A DNA stretch of 42,575 nt. Source: Lachnospiraceae bacterium (lineage in GTDB: Bacteria; Bacillota; Clostridia; Lachnospirales; Lachnospiraceae). The position numbers were made by a program, and so were the translations under genes. Each line of letters starts with the position of its first letter. The stretch's first letter is position 1. The stretch covers positions 1 through 42,575 of the forward strand of contig JAFTBX010000035.1 in the NCBI GenBank assembly GCA_017455005.1, in the 5' to 3' direction. Under the pieces are notes generated by a model. That model searched no databases, was not told where the DNA came from, and saw only the letters and a program-made list of their open reading frames with translations. Shown here one piece after another: positions 1 through 7,198 of this stretch.

Positions 1-721
1 AAGACGGGCAGATGACCTTGGAGAGTGAACTTGTATAGAATACGCGTCCGGCCAGATCAAGAGACTTGATCGGGTTGACGGATTCACCGGAGAAACGAAG
101 CTCCGTATACGGATCATCTTCCAGGATGACCTTGTCATATTTGCATGCAAGCGCGTAGAGCTTCTCCCGCTTTTCCTGCACTGCGGTATATCCGGTCGGG
201 TTCTGGAAGGAAGAAATGGTATAGATCATTCTGACTTCCGGATGTGTCTTCAGGATCTCTTCTACCGCATCTGTATCGATACCGGACTCGTCTATTCCGA
301 CGCCAAGAAGCTTTGCTTCATAGGCCAGGAAAATGTTGTAGCAGCTCGAATAGGACGGCTCTTCGACGATGACGCCGTCTCCTTTGGAAATCCAGAGTTT
401 GGACACAATGTCAACTGCCTGGGTGCCGCCGCTGACGATAAAAAGATCGTTCTTCTCAAAATCAAATCCGTATTTCGCAGCCAGGCGCTCTTTCAGTGCC
501 TGAACGAGCGGCGGATAACCCACGATTGAACCATAGGTAAACAGTTTGTTGTCGCCGGTGTCCAGAGCTTCCTGATAAAAGCGTTTCATATCCTCAACCG
601 GGAATGTCACAGGTGACGGATTGCCGTTGGCAAAGCTGATCAGGCCGGGCTTCAGTGCCGCTTCGGCAAACTGTCGGATGACAGATCCCTTGATATGCTT
701 CATACGTTCTGCTACCTGCAT
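1..721 (-). CDS. PLP-dependent class I/II aminotransferase, 3' part cut by window edge
   Basis: The first 240 residues of a fold-type I aminotransferase are present; the C-terminal part lies beyond base 1. The start ATG at 721 follows an AAGGAGG ribosome site 7 bases upstream. Visible family marks are the N-terminal ISFANGNPSP segment, SGGTQAVD (cofactor phosphate pocket), SSFQNPTGY (the Asn/Pro pair that contacts the pyridine ring), LEDDPYTELRF (the Asp that binds the pyridine nitrogen), and SSLSK just before the cut, whose Lys should be the Schiff-base lysine. The pattern fits the 2-aminoadipate/MocR-like or aromatic aminotransferase branch, so it probably moves an amino group between an amino acid and a 2-oxo acid in the cytosol. 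The substrate cannot be read from this. An intrinsic terminator sits directly in front of the ribosome site, so expression from the upstream operon is probably limited or attenuated. Confidence 0.9.
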   Translation of the reverse strand, partial: MQVAERMKHIKGSVIRQFAEAALKPGLISFANGNPSPVTFPVEDMKRFYQEALDTGDNKLFTYGSIVGYPPLVQALKERLAAKYGFDFEKNDLFIVSGGTQAVDIVSKLWISKGDGVIVEEPSYSSCYNIFLAYEAKLLGVGIDESGIDTDAVEEILKTHPEVRMIYTISSFQNPTGYTAVQEKREKLYALACKYDKVILEDDPYTELRFSGESVNPIKSLDLAGRVFYTSSLSKVICPS

Positions 722-732
722 ACGGTAACCTC

Positions 733-785
733 CTTAAAAAAGAAACGTCCACAGGCGAAAGCTTATGCTTCCTCCATGTGAACGT
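733..785 (-). terminator. Intrinsic terminator after the HlyD-like gene, abutting the next ribosome site
   Basis: On the minus strand an imperfect stem of about 17 pairs (arms starting ACGTTCACA and ending TGTGGACGT, inner part GGAAGC/GCTTTC) is followed at once by TTCTTTTTT. The T run runs directly into the AAGGAGG ribosome site of the aminotransferase gene. It ends the PilT-like/HlyD-like unit, or works as an attenuator for the aminotransferase. Confidence 0.8.
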
Positions 786-848
786 CGTTGTTCAAAACAA
801 AAACTACAACATTTCAGAGCTGCTTATCAAGCAAAATATATAGGTCGG

Positions 849-2252
849 TTATCTGTACAGCAGCTGGCCGTCATGCACCGTTTCCGTATCCAGCACGATG
901 TGGTCATAGACCTGCAGGCCGTAGGATGAGTTCTTGCGGACAATGCTATAGCCGTTCGCGCTCTCCAGGATCTCCACTTTTTTGAATACCGTATAGCCCT
1001 TGTTGATGTTATATGCGCCTTTCAGTTCCTTAAGCGGTCCGATCTGATAACGGTCTTCCGTGTCAGACGGGGAAGCGCATACAAAATCGCCGGTCTGCAG
1101 CGGGCACTGCTCGTTGCAGTCCACATAACAGTACTCTTCATCCGTGTTGTAGATATCCGGTATAACAAACTGTGTGCTCGTACCCGTTTCACCCACGACC
1201 GCCTTAAAAAATCCCTGGTTGCCGTTTTCATCCGCCGTCAGGTAACGGATCGGGATGATGCTGAAGTTCTTGGTCGTGATCGACTTATCCGGTATCTTCA
1301 GACCGGAGACATCGTTGGTCACGATCTCAAACTTGACGAATCTGTCCGAGGTGAACTGGATCTGATAGCTGTCCAGACTTAAAATGCCGTACTGGTTGCC
1401 GTCCGCACCGCTGACGATCTTGAACCACGCCTGCGTTGAAAAGCCCTTGTCAGAAAAGCTGATACGCAGCGAATCCTTGTCGCCGAACTCCTGGACGTCC
1501 TCCTTTTCGAGCGGGAACGCGATCTTCCAGTTCTCTGATGTGATCAGCTTGTAGGCAGGATCCCCGGCGGTCACGATATCCCCTGACTTCAGGATCTTTC
1601 TGTCATAGGATGACTGATTGAAGAGACTGCTCCCAAGATCTGTATCCGTAATACCTTCATAGCCGTCCGTATAGCTGCAGACCGTACCGGTCATATCGGA
1701 ATAATACTCCTTGAAACGGATACCATCCGCGCGCATTTCATCGGAAAGCGTACTGAAAATGTTGACGCTGGCGTACTCGATCACATGCGCGTCAAGCGTA
1801 TCCTTGGTCTGGTACAGGGTCTTAAAGTCACGGTTTGAAAAGCTCCGTGAGTCATGCAGCATCTCCATGCGGATATCAGCGATCTTGGAAGAGTTTAAGA
1901 CTTCAATCTCCGAGGCGTGCGTCTGAATATAGTTCATCAGGTCGCCTGTCTCATCGATGGAATAAACCGGATTGCCGTTTGCGACCTTCCGCCCGTCCGC
2001 GACATAATAATAAATATATCCGTTATCTGCAGCCTCGACGATCTGCTCGTCTCTTAAGATGATGCCGGTGTAGGTATGCTCCTTAACGAGACTGCCCTCT
2101 TCGACCTCATAGAAATTGACCTGAACGCGGTTGCGGATCGAAAAAAAGGTAAAAACAAAGTAGGCAGCCATAAGTATCACTAACAGCTTGCCTACACTTG
2201 GCTTAAAAATATTCAGTATTGTACGTTGAAATCTGTTCTTCCTGTGCGCCAT
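849..2252 (-). CDS. HlyD-like membrane-anchored protein
   Basis: 467 residues. A basic N-terminus is followed by one membrane segment (about residues 21-41), then an outside region that begins like a HlyD/biotinyl-lipoyl hairpin: YTGIILRDEQ, an AADNGYIYYYVADG stretch and a KVANGNPVY beta turn, with a helical section in between and beta-rich repeats after it. No ABC transporter or outer-membrane partner lies beside it, so a role as an efflux adaptor is doubtful. Proteins of this shape occur near cell-division genes in Lachnospiraceae (recalled from the family, not visible here). The gene starts 13 bases after the PilT-like gene and is closed by the terminator at 733-785, so the two form one unit. 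Membrane topology is well supported; function is unknown. Confidence 0.7.
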   Translation of the reverse strand: MAHRKNRFQRTILNIFKPSVGKLLVILMAAYFVFTFFSIRNRVQVNFYEVEEGSLVKEHTYTGIILRDEQIVEAADNGYIYYYVADGRKVANGNPVYSIDETGDLMNYIQTHASEIEVLNSSKIADIRMEMLHDSRSFSNRDFKTLYQTKDTLDAHVIEYASVNIFSTLSDEMRADGIRFKEYYSDMTGTVCSYTDGYEGITDTDLGSSLFNQSSYDRKILKSGDIVTAGDPAYKLITSENWKIAFPLEKEDVQEFGDKDSLRISFSDKGFSTQAWFKIVSGADGNQYGILSLDSYQIQFTSDRFVKFEIVTNDVSGLKIPDKSITTKNFSIIPIRYLTADENGNQGFFKAVVGETGTSTQFVIPDIYNTDEEYCYVDCNEQCPLQTGDFVCASPSDTEDRYQIGPLKELKGAYNINKGYTVFKKVEILESANGYSIVRKNSSYGLQVYDHIVLDTETVHDGQLLYR

Positions 2253-2265
2253 CGAAGCTTAGTAA

Positions 2266-2685
2266 TTACAGAGCCACCGCCACGTACTGCTTGCAGCTCT
2301 CCGGCAGATCATGCTCGTCCATGGAAACGCTGACAACAAAAGTAATACCGAAGTTCTCACCGAGAGCGGCGATCTTCGCGATCGCGTCGGAGATATCCGC
2401 GCCCATCATGTTGGCAACGGTAAGGAAACCATCCAGGAACATATATTCAAGGTCGTGGTCCTGAGAAATGATACCGCTTAAGAAACCGATATATCCTTCC
2501 TCGGAGTTGACCGGGAAGTTGCTGATATTGATCAGTCTGATTTTATTTGAAAGCTCATACATATGCTGTGAGCTCTTGTCAACATATACAACTGTGCCGT
2601 TGGCATCCTTGACCGCCTGGGCAGCCCGGCTGAGAAGTTCCTTTGTCTTGCCTTTGCCCTTGCTGCCTACAATTAACTGAACCAT
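2266..2685 (-). CDS. Small P-loop ATPase (often named 'PilT-like')
   Basis: 139 residues. It opens with MVQLIVGSKGKGKT, a full Walker A motif at residues 7-14. A hydrophobic strand ending in Asp (LEYMFLDGF, about residues 79-87) fits Walker B. It is much shorter than true PilT (about 350 residues) and lacks the secretion-ATPase domains, so the common name 'twitching motility protein PilT' is misleading. It probably acts as a soluble nucleotide switch. It has its own promoter (2743-2771) and is followed after 13 bases by the HlyD-like membrane protein, which suggests the two work together. The coding call is sure; the role is not known. Confidence 0.8.
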   Translation of the reverse strand: MVQLIVGSKGKGKTKELLSRAAQAVKDANGTVVYVDKSSQHMYELSNKIRLINISNFPVNSEEGYIGFLSGIISQDHDLEYMFLDGFLTVANMMGADISDAIAKIAALGENFGITFVVSVSMDEHDLPESCKQYVAVAL

Positions 2686-2715
2686 GTCTTATCCTCCATA
2701 AAGGTCATTGAATCC

Positions 2716-2734
2716 GTAACTGGGGTACAGTTAC
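2716..2734 (-). promoter_or_regulatory. Perfect 7-bp hairpin in the leader of the P-loop ATPase gene
   Basis: GTAACTG and CAGTTAC face each other around a 5-base loop, between the -10 box and the start codon. It has no T run behind it. It could stabilise the message or bind a regulator; this is a structural observation only. Confidence 0.4.
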
Positions 2735-2742
2735 TTTCCTAA

Positions 2743-2771
2743 ATTATATTACACAGCCGAACCTTTAGCAA
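2743..2771 (-). promoter_or_regulatory. Sigma-A promoter of the P-loop ATPase/HlyD-like unit
   Basis: On the minus strand: -35 TTGCTA (2766-2771), a 17-base spacer, and a perfect -10 TATAAT (2743-2748), with the gene starting 58 bases further on. Confidence 0.75.
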
Positions 2772-2838
2772 GGAGTTTTCTCCGAATTCCTACGGAAAAA
2801 ACAAATGTCACTTTTTGAAGGATGATGAATAATGTGCC

Positions 2839-4626
2839 TCAGGATCTTTCCAGTATGCGCCAGAGCGTCGTCCGCGAAATACCGAGACGCTCCGCGGTTT
2901 TTCTACGGTTGCCGCCTTCTTCGTCCAGGACCTGCAGAACTGTCCTGTAAGTGATCTCTTCCAGCGTTTCACGCGGGCTTAACGGTTTGATCGCGGTTTC
3001 CTTGACAGTTTCCGTCAGCCTTCTGTCCGTTTCCTTTTCCGAAGCGACGATATCGCGGATCGCTTTGAGGGATATCGTTTCCTCCGTGCAGTCGAGGATC
3101 AGCTGCATGAGGACCCGTTCCAGCTGCACATAGTTTCCGGGCCAGTCGTAAGCCGCGAGCTCCCGGATGCCTTCCGCTGTGATCTTTGCTGACCTGGTAC
3201 CGTGTTTTTCACCGAAATACTCTTCAAATCCGTCCACGATCAGCGGGATATCTTCTCTGCGTTCTCTCAGTGCAGGAACCGGCATCTGGATCGCGTAAAG
3301 CTCCCTGACGGAACGCTGGATCAGCATCTTCACATAATCACTGCCGTTATCTTCAATAAGCATGATCAGACGCAGCTGCCTGCTCAGGTTGGTGTTTCTC
3401 AGATAGGAAAAGAGCGTGTCCGCGTCCTGCTGGTTCAGATGCTCCAGCCCGAGAAAGATCAGTGTCGTGCCCGTGCGGAAGGAAAGCAGCCCGTCGTCAC
3501 CGTAGAGCCGGCGCCATCCCTTTTCATTGATCACCGCGCAGTCCAGAAGGTAGCAGCCTTCATTGGAAAGCACGCTGTACATGCCGATAAAGCGCGCCAC
3601 AGTGTCGGCATGAGTACCTTTTTCGCCGCTGACCACGACGTGCATCGCGGATTCACAGGCTTTCTGCGCGCGGCCGAGGACCGGGCTTCCGTTTTTACTG
3701 AAGAAACGGCCCATGTTGGCCATATCCGTATCGGCGGAATCATAGGCGGAAAGACCCGCGACATTGACGGGAAGCGTCCCCTCATTCTCACGGAGATGGA
3801 AAATGACCATCTGTTCATCATGGTAGTAATGGACCCTGCCGACGATGAGATACCGGCTGCCGCCCGCGGTGCGCTGGGTCCTGAGCGACGAATAACGAAG
3901 AACATCCGGTATCATCCGCGCAAGCGCCTTTCGAATCTGCTGGCTGTCCCGTTCCATCGGACGGGCGAGAAGCAGCTCTCCGTTTGCGCTGAAAGCGTAA
4001 AGCAGTTCCTGATTGTACTCCAGCTCAGACTCACAGACCTCACTCATCATCCGGATCATGCCGGTCTCCGAATAATGCCTTACAGCTTTGCTGATGGCCT
4101 TTTCGATGCTGCGGGCGCTGGACTCGATGAGCTCGGCGGCGATCCCCACTTCTTTTGCGGCCGTCAGTCCTTCCATATCGCAAAGAACTTTGTCTATGCC
4201 TTCCGATTTCAGCCGCTGGAGCACGTCGATCGACCCCTGTTTGTCATGGATCGTGAAGATATCGACATTGACGCCGAGTACGTCGCAGAGCGTCGTTGCC
4301 GCATTGGTGATCCCCGGATACCCGACGATCGCAAAACGGGTGCACTGCTCCATCACGCTTGTAAGGGCGTTCTGGATATCATAAGGCGTCAGCTCCACCT
4401 CGATCACCGGCAGGCTTGTCGCGTTGCGGATCAGATCCGCGGTTCCTCCTCTTGAGATAATAACGTCAAAGGGGCTGAGATCCATATTGCGGACGCTCTC
4501 TTCTCCGTGCGTAGTATTGCCTACGATGACCTGCAGACTGATATCATTCCTTGAAGCGGTAACGGTCTCAAAGACCTGTTTCATTTCCGGGTACGGTGCT
4601 ACTGCAAGGATCCTGATCTTTCTCAT
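2839..4626 (-). CDS. PrpR-type regulator with a degenerate sigma-54 AAA+ domain
   Basis: 595 residues. Residues about 30-170 match the PrpR N-terminal sensor fold (DVIISRGGTADLIRN, LPVIEVELTPYDIQNAL), which binds small metabolites in characterised members. Residues about 315-510 align with the sigma-54 activator AAA+ domain, keeping the tail motifs PALRERREDIPL and AAYDWPGNYVQLERV. The working parts are gone: the Walker A position reads SGEKGTHADT without the lysine, no GAFTGA sigma-54 contact loop is present, and the Walker B position reads LIFLGLE. A Fis-type helix-turn-helix closes the protein (about 570-592, GGNRRKTAERLGISRTTLW). It should bind DNA and sense a ligand but probably cannot drive sigma-54 open-complex formation; action as a sigma-A activator or repressor is inferred. 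The upstream racemase-family gene is the nearest plausible target. Confidence 0.85.
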   Translation of the reverse strand: MRKIRILAVAPYPEMKQVFETVTASRNDISLQVIVGNTTHGEESVRNMDLSPFDVIISRGGTADLIRNATSLPVIEVELTPYDIQNALTSVMEQCTRFAIVGYPGITNAATTLCDVLGVNVDIFTIHDKQGSIDVLQRLKSEGIDKVLCDMEGLTAAKEVGIAAELIESSARSIEKAISKAVRHYSETGMIRMMSEVCESELEYNQELLYAFSANGELLLARPMERDSQQIRKALARMIPDVLRYSSLRTQRTAGGSRYLIVGRVHYYHDEQMVIFHLRENEGTLPVNVAGLSAYDSADTDMANMGRFFSKNGSPVLGRAQKACESAMHVVVSGEKGTHADTVARFIGMYSVLSNEGCYLLDCAVINEKGWRRLYGDDGLLSFRTGTTLIFLGLEHLNQQDADTLFSYLRNTNLSRQLRLIMLIEDNGSDYVKMLIQRSVRELYAIQMPVPALRERREDIPLIVDGFEEYFGEKHGTRSAKITAEGIRELAAYDWPGNYVQLERVLMQLILDCTEETISLKAIRDIVASEKETDRRLTETVKETAIKPLSPRETLEEITYRTVLQVLDEEGGNRRKTAERLGISRTTLWRILERS

Positions 4627-4712
4627 CTTTCCTGATTTTCCTTCGGTAACAATAGTTTATCAAATAACTGTCGTGAAGCGGTTTGTTTCACTATGGAACG
4701 CCTGCTTACATT

Positions 4713-4762
4713 TGTACATTGTATTACTTATGTATATTGTACACGTTATAGCGTGGTTTCAA
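4713..4762 (-). promoter_or_regulatory. Operator-like 31-bp dyad and probable promoter of the PrpR-like gene
   Basis: TGTACA occurs at 4713-4718 and 4738-4743 and the bases between continue a partial mirror (TGTACAnTnTA ... TAnAnTGTACA). TTGAAA at 4757-4762 (minus strand) can act as -35; the best -10 matches (TACAAT, twice) fall inside the dyad, but neither has ideal spacing. The arrangement suggests repression, perhaps autoregulation, at the promoter. The rest of the 343-base gene-free stretch 4627-4969 holds the two stem-loops listed next and AT-rich sequence in which I see nothing else. Confidence 0.35.
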
Positions 4763-4774
4763 GCACACATTAAT

Positions 4775-4810
4775 AAAAAAAATACTATCGCAGTTTCGTG
4801 TAAGCAATAG
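4775..4810 (-). terminator. Intrinsic terminator downstream of the racemase-family gene
   Basis: Minus-strand stem CTATTGC / GCGATAG (one G-U pair, 12-base loop), then TA and eight T. A second copy of the 5' arm (ACTATCG, about 4835) could compete for the same 3' arm. It separates the racemase unit from the promoter of the PrpR-like gene. Confidence 0.75.
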
Positions 4811-4908
4811 CTCAGCCTGTCTCGATAGTTTAAATTTGAAACACATAACTGTTCACCATATCAAACACATATATTTATGCATTCTGTATATTTTTACATA
4901 TAATAGAA

Positions 4909-4943
4909 TACCGCTGTCAGACCGGGAACGGTCCGCAGCGGTA
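4909..4943 (-). other. Stem-loop just behind the racemase-family gene
   Basis: Outer arms TACCGCTG / CAGCGGTA with an inner GACCG / CGGTC stem. It begins 26 bases after the stop codon. What follows on the minus strand is AT-rich (TTCTATTATATG) but not a clean T run, so it may be an upstream helper terminator or an RNA 3'-end stabiliser. Confidence 0.5.
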
Positions 4944-4969
4944 TATAACCATCTTCGTATTCAGTTATC

Positions 4970-5650
4970 TCAGTCTTCTTCCGCACCCTGAAGCATTGCT
5001 TCGAACATCTCGTCAGCAGGATCAATGATCGGAAGCTTCGTCACCTTCGCAATCTCTTCCTTCAGATACGGGAAGTGCGTGCAGCCGAGCAGGAAGCATT
5101 CGCAGCCGTTTTCTTCAAAATAGCGCGCAAGCGTATCCACGCCGCAGCGCTTCATGATCTCTGCCGGCGGAAGGCCCTCTTCGATGCTGCTGACCATACT
5201 CATGTTGCCGGAGCCGATCATGTAGATCTGGTCATTGCTCTCGATCAGCGTCTTTTCAATGTTGAAGGTGGACAGGTTGTTGGCCGCGACGCATCCGACC
5301 CTGTTATAGGACTTGCCGAGCTTGCGGTATACCTGCAGCGGCGTATAGATCCTTACACCCTTCTCTTCCTTATAGGTCTCAAAATCAAAAGCGCCGGAAA
5401 GGGAATTACAGTAGATAAAGAAATCCTTTATGCCGTCAGCGATCGCAGCGTCAAAGATCTCATCCATGCGCTTATGCTTCTCCTCATAGCTGGAATACTG
5501 AAACTTGAGCTGCGCATCGCAGCTGTCAGAGACCGGCATATAGACCGGATAAACGACAGGAAGCTCATACTCCGCGTTTTTTTTGTTGAGATAATCGACG
5601 CCCATCTGTGTATCAACCGGCGTGCCGGCAATCACTGCAACCTTAATCAT
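4970..5650 (-). CDS. Aspartate/glutamate racemase family protein
   Basis: 226 residues from the ATG at 5650, chosen because AGGAGG lies 7 bases before it; a start 27 bases upstream has no such site. The two-cysteine layout of cofactor-free racemases is present: CNSLSG (about residue 90) and GCTHFPYL (about residue 190), where the cysteines act as acid/base pair across the active site. The N-terminus IKVAVIAGTPVDTQMG is the usual first strand. The family includes aspartate, glutamate and hydantoin racemases and maleate isomerase, so the substrate is open. It is not typical murI, since the first cysteine lacks the usual ACNTAS context. A TGA-TAAAAT extended -10 lies about 60 bases upstream. The metabolite-sensing PrpR-like regulator encoded downstream may respond to a related compound (inference). 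Confidence 0.85.
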   Translation of the reverse strand: MIKVAVIAGTPVDTQMGVDYLNKKNAEYELPVVYPVYMPVSDSCDAQLKFQYSSYEEKHKRMDEIFDAAIADGIKDFFIYCNSLSGAFDFETYKEEKGVRIYTPLQVYRKLGKSYNRVGCVAANNLSTFNIEKTLIESNDQIYMIGSGNMSMVSSIEEGLPPAEIMKRCGVDTLARYFEENGCECFLLGCTHFPYLKEEIAKVTKLPIIDPADEMFEAMLQGAEED

Positions 5651-5727
5651 GTCTGAACCTCCTGTTTCGCATTTCATGATCCTTATCAGTTAAATTTTAT
5701 CATAGTATGCTGCACGGCACATTTTCG

Positions 5728-5773
5728 AATAAAGAATAAGTGGGAATGAGAAAAAGTTATATCTCATTCCCGC
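5728..5773 (-). terminator. Intrinsic terminator of the rodA-mgsA-dac unit
   Basis: Perfect 10-bp stem GGGAATGAGA / TCTCATTCCC (5742-5771) with a 10-base loop, starting 9 bases after the carboxypeptidase stop, followed on the minus strand by the T-rich ACTTATTCTTTATTCG. Confidence 0.85.
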
Positions 5774-5779
5774 CTTGAT

Positions 5780-6769
5780 TTACTGTGATTTGGATGCCAG
5801 TGTTTTATGACCGGCATATAGGTATTCGTAGATCGGTGAATTCATGACGACGGAGATATACTGCTTTCCGTCACTGTCCGCTTCGGATCCAAGCACCAGA
5901 CAGAATCCCGCGGCATTGGTATGGCCTGTTTTGCCGCAGATCACGTGCATATTGTCCGCAAAAGTAAACTTGCCGTTTAAAAAGCCGTTGCCACTTGTCC
6001 AGGTAACTTCTCTTTCCGGCTGCTCCCGGTCATCCTTATTGGTGACCTTACAGCTGTACTCCGCAGTCCCGGCGATCTCACGGAATGTCTTGTTCTTCAT
6101 TGCTTCGTTGAAGATCAGATACATGTCATAAACCGTGACATAGTGCTCTTCATCCGGAAGTCCGTGCGGATTGACAAAATGTGAGTTGGTCGCGCCAAGC
6201 TCTGCAGCGCGTTGGTTCATGACAGCTGAAAAACCTTCAACGTCGCCGCTGATATGATGTGCGATCGCGACTGCAGCATCGTTGCCGCTCGGAACCATCA
6301 GGCCGTACAGAAGGTCTCGCAGCGGAAGCTTGTCTCCGGGCTTCAGATCTGCCATGGAAGATCCGCTGACCGTGATCTTTGACTCCTCCGGAATCGTAAC
6401 CATGGAATCAAGATCACCTCTTTCCAGTGCGATCAGGCAGGTCAGGATCTTGGTTGTCGAAGCCGGATATACGCGCTCATAAACATTATGCTGGGAGATG
6501 ACTTCCTTGCCGTCAACGCTGAAGAGACCGAACGCGTGGGCATTCACGCCGTCAGCATCAAGGTCTCCGTCCGAGGAAGGAACGCAAAGATCCGCGGCAA
6601 AGCCGTCCGGACGGATCTCGTCTTCATTGGTAATGAGTGTCAGAAGCCCGTCCTTGGGAAAAGCATAATGGTTTTCGAATTCTTTCTCGCTGCAGCCCGT
6701 AAATAAAAGCACAGCCGCAATACTTAAAACCGCGAGTGCTGCGCGGCCTACGCAATGATTAATGTTCAC
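5780..6769 (-). CDS. D-alanyl-D-alanine carboxypeptidase, lipoprotein (DacA/DacF family)
   Basis: Serine peptidase of the S11/PBP5-type family that removes the last D-Ala from peptidoglycan stem peptides outside the cell. All three active-site motifs are present: SxxK (PASTTKILTC), SxN (SGNDAAVA) and KTG (CGKTGHTNAAG). The N-terminus carries a lipoprotein signal ending LLFTGC; with the GTG start at 6769 the lipidated cysteine is residue 26, a normal length, and GGAG lies 4 bases before that GTG. A TTG further up at 6793 would give a longer, less typical leader. 329 residues; shorter than PBP5-type enzymes because it lacks the C-terminal amphipathic anchor, replaced here by the lipid anchor. 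It overlaps the end of mgsA by 11 bases and is the last gene of the rodA unit. Confidence 0.85.
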   Translation of the reverse strand: MNINHCVGRAALAVLSIAAVLLFTGCSEKEFENHYAFPKDGLLTLITNEDEIRPDGFAADLCVPSSDGDLDADGVNAHAFGLFSVDGKEVISQHNVYERVYPASTTKILTCLIALERGDLDSMVTIPEESKITVSGSSMADLKPGDKLPLRDLLYGLMVPSGNDAAVAIAHHISGDVEGFSAVMNQRAAELGATNSHFVNPHGLPDEEHYVTVYDMYLIFNEAMKNKTFREIAGTAEYSCKVTNKDDREQPEREVTWTSGNGFLNGKFTFADNMHVICGKTGHTNAAGFCLVLGSEADSDGKQYISVVMNSPIYEYLYAGHKTLASKSQ

Positions 6770-7148
6770 GCCACTCCAGTTCTCCGTTTCCAAGTGCTAA
6801 AACGAGCAGTTCCGCAGTCGCCAGGTTCGTGGCGATCGGGATGTTGTAGACATCGCAAAGCTTCACGATGTCGTTGACATCCGGCTCGTGCGGTGCCGGG
6901 TGATGCGGATCCCTGAGGAAGATCACCATATCCATGTCGTTGTTGGCGATCTGCGCAGCCATCTGCTGCTGTCCGCCCAGATGTCCGGGCAGGAACTTGT
7001 GGATCCTTAAGTTCGTCACCTCTTCTATCAGGCGACCCGTTGTCGCCGTGGCGTAAAGGTCATGCTTTGAAAGGATGCCCTTATACGCGATGCAGAAGTC
7101 CTGCATCAGTCTCTTTTTAGCGCTGTGTGCTACAAATCCTACGTTCAT
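6759..7148 (-). CDS. mgsA: Methylglyoxal synthase family protein with altered active-site motif
   Basis: 129 residues from the ATG at 7148, which follows GGAGGAGATCG; in-frame codons further upstream belong to the region near rodA and do not match the family. MgsA turns dihydroxyacetone phosphate into methylglyoxal and phosphate, a bypass of lower glycolysis. The fold marks are there: NVGFVAHSAKK, LYATATTGRLI (phosphate pocket; usually ATGTTG), LPGHLGG, VIFLRDP, APHEPDV and NIPIATNLATAE. The Asp of the GGDQQ motif, the catalytic base in E. coli MgsA (Asp71), is Gln60 here (GGQQQ); Asp80, His87 and Asp90 are kept. It may be a weak or repurposed enzyme. The position between rodA and a carboxypeptidase gene is a common Clostridia arrangement. 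Confidence 0.8.
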   Translation of the reverse strand: MNVGFVAHSAKKRLMQDFCIAYKGILSKHDLYATATTGRLIEEVTNLRIHKFLPGHLGGQQQMAAQIANNDMDMVIFLRDPHHPAPHEPDVNDIVKLCDVYNIPIATNLATAELLVLALGNGELEWREH

Positions 7149-7198
7149 CGATCTCCTCCATACCGGAAACACTGTCTCCGGTGATCCCCCATTGGCTG

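Noticed and set aside
2266..2685. PilT pilus-retraction ATPase
   Set aside because: Only 139 residues, without the N-terminal PAS-like domain or Asp/His boxes of secretion ATPases, and no pilus genes nearby.
3202..4455. Long open frame on the plus strand opposite the PrpR-like gene
   Set aside because: It has no ribosome site, its translation is rich in His, Arg and Cys with no known domain, and it mirrors a well-supported gene. It is a product of the GC-rich codon pattern on the other strand.
2839..4626. Functional sigma-54 enhancer-binding activator
   Set aside because: The Walker A lysine and the GAFTGA loop are absent.
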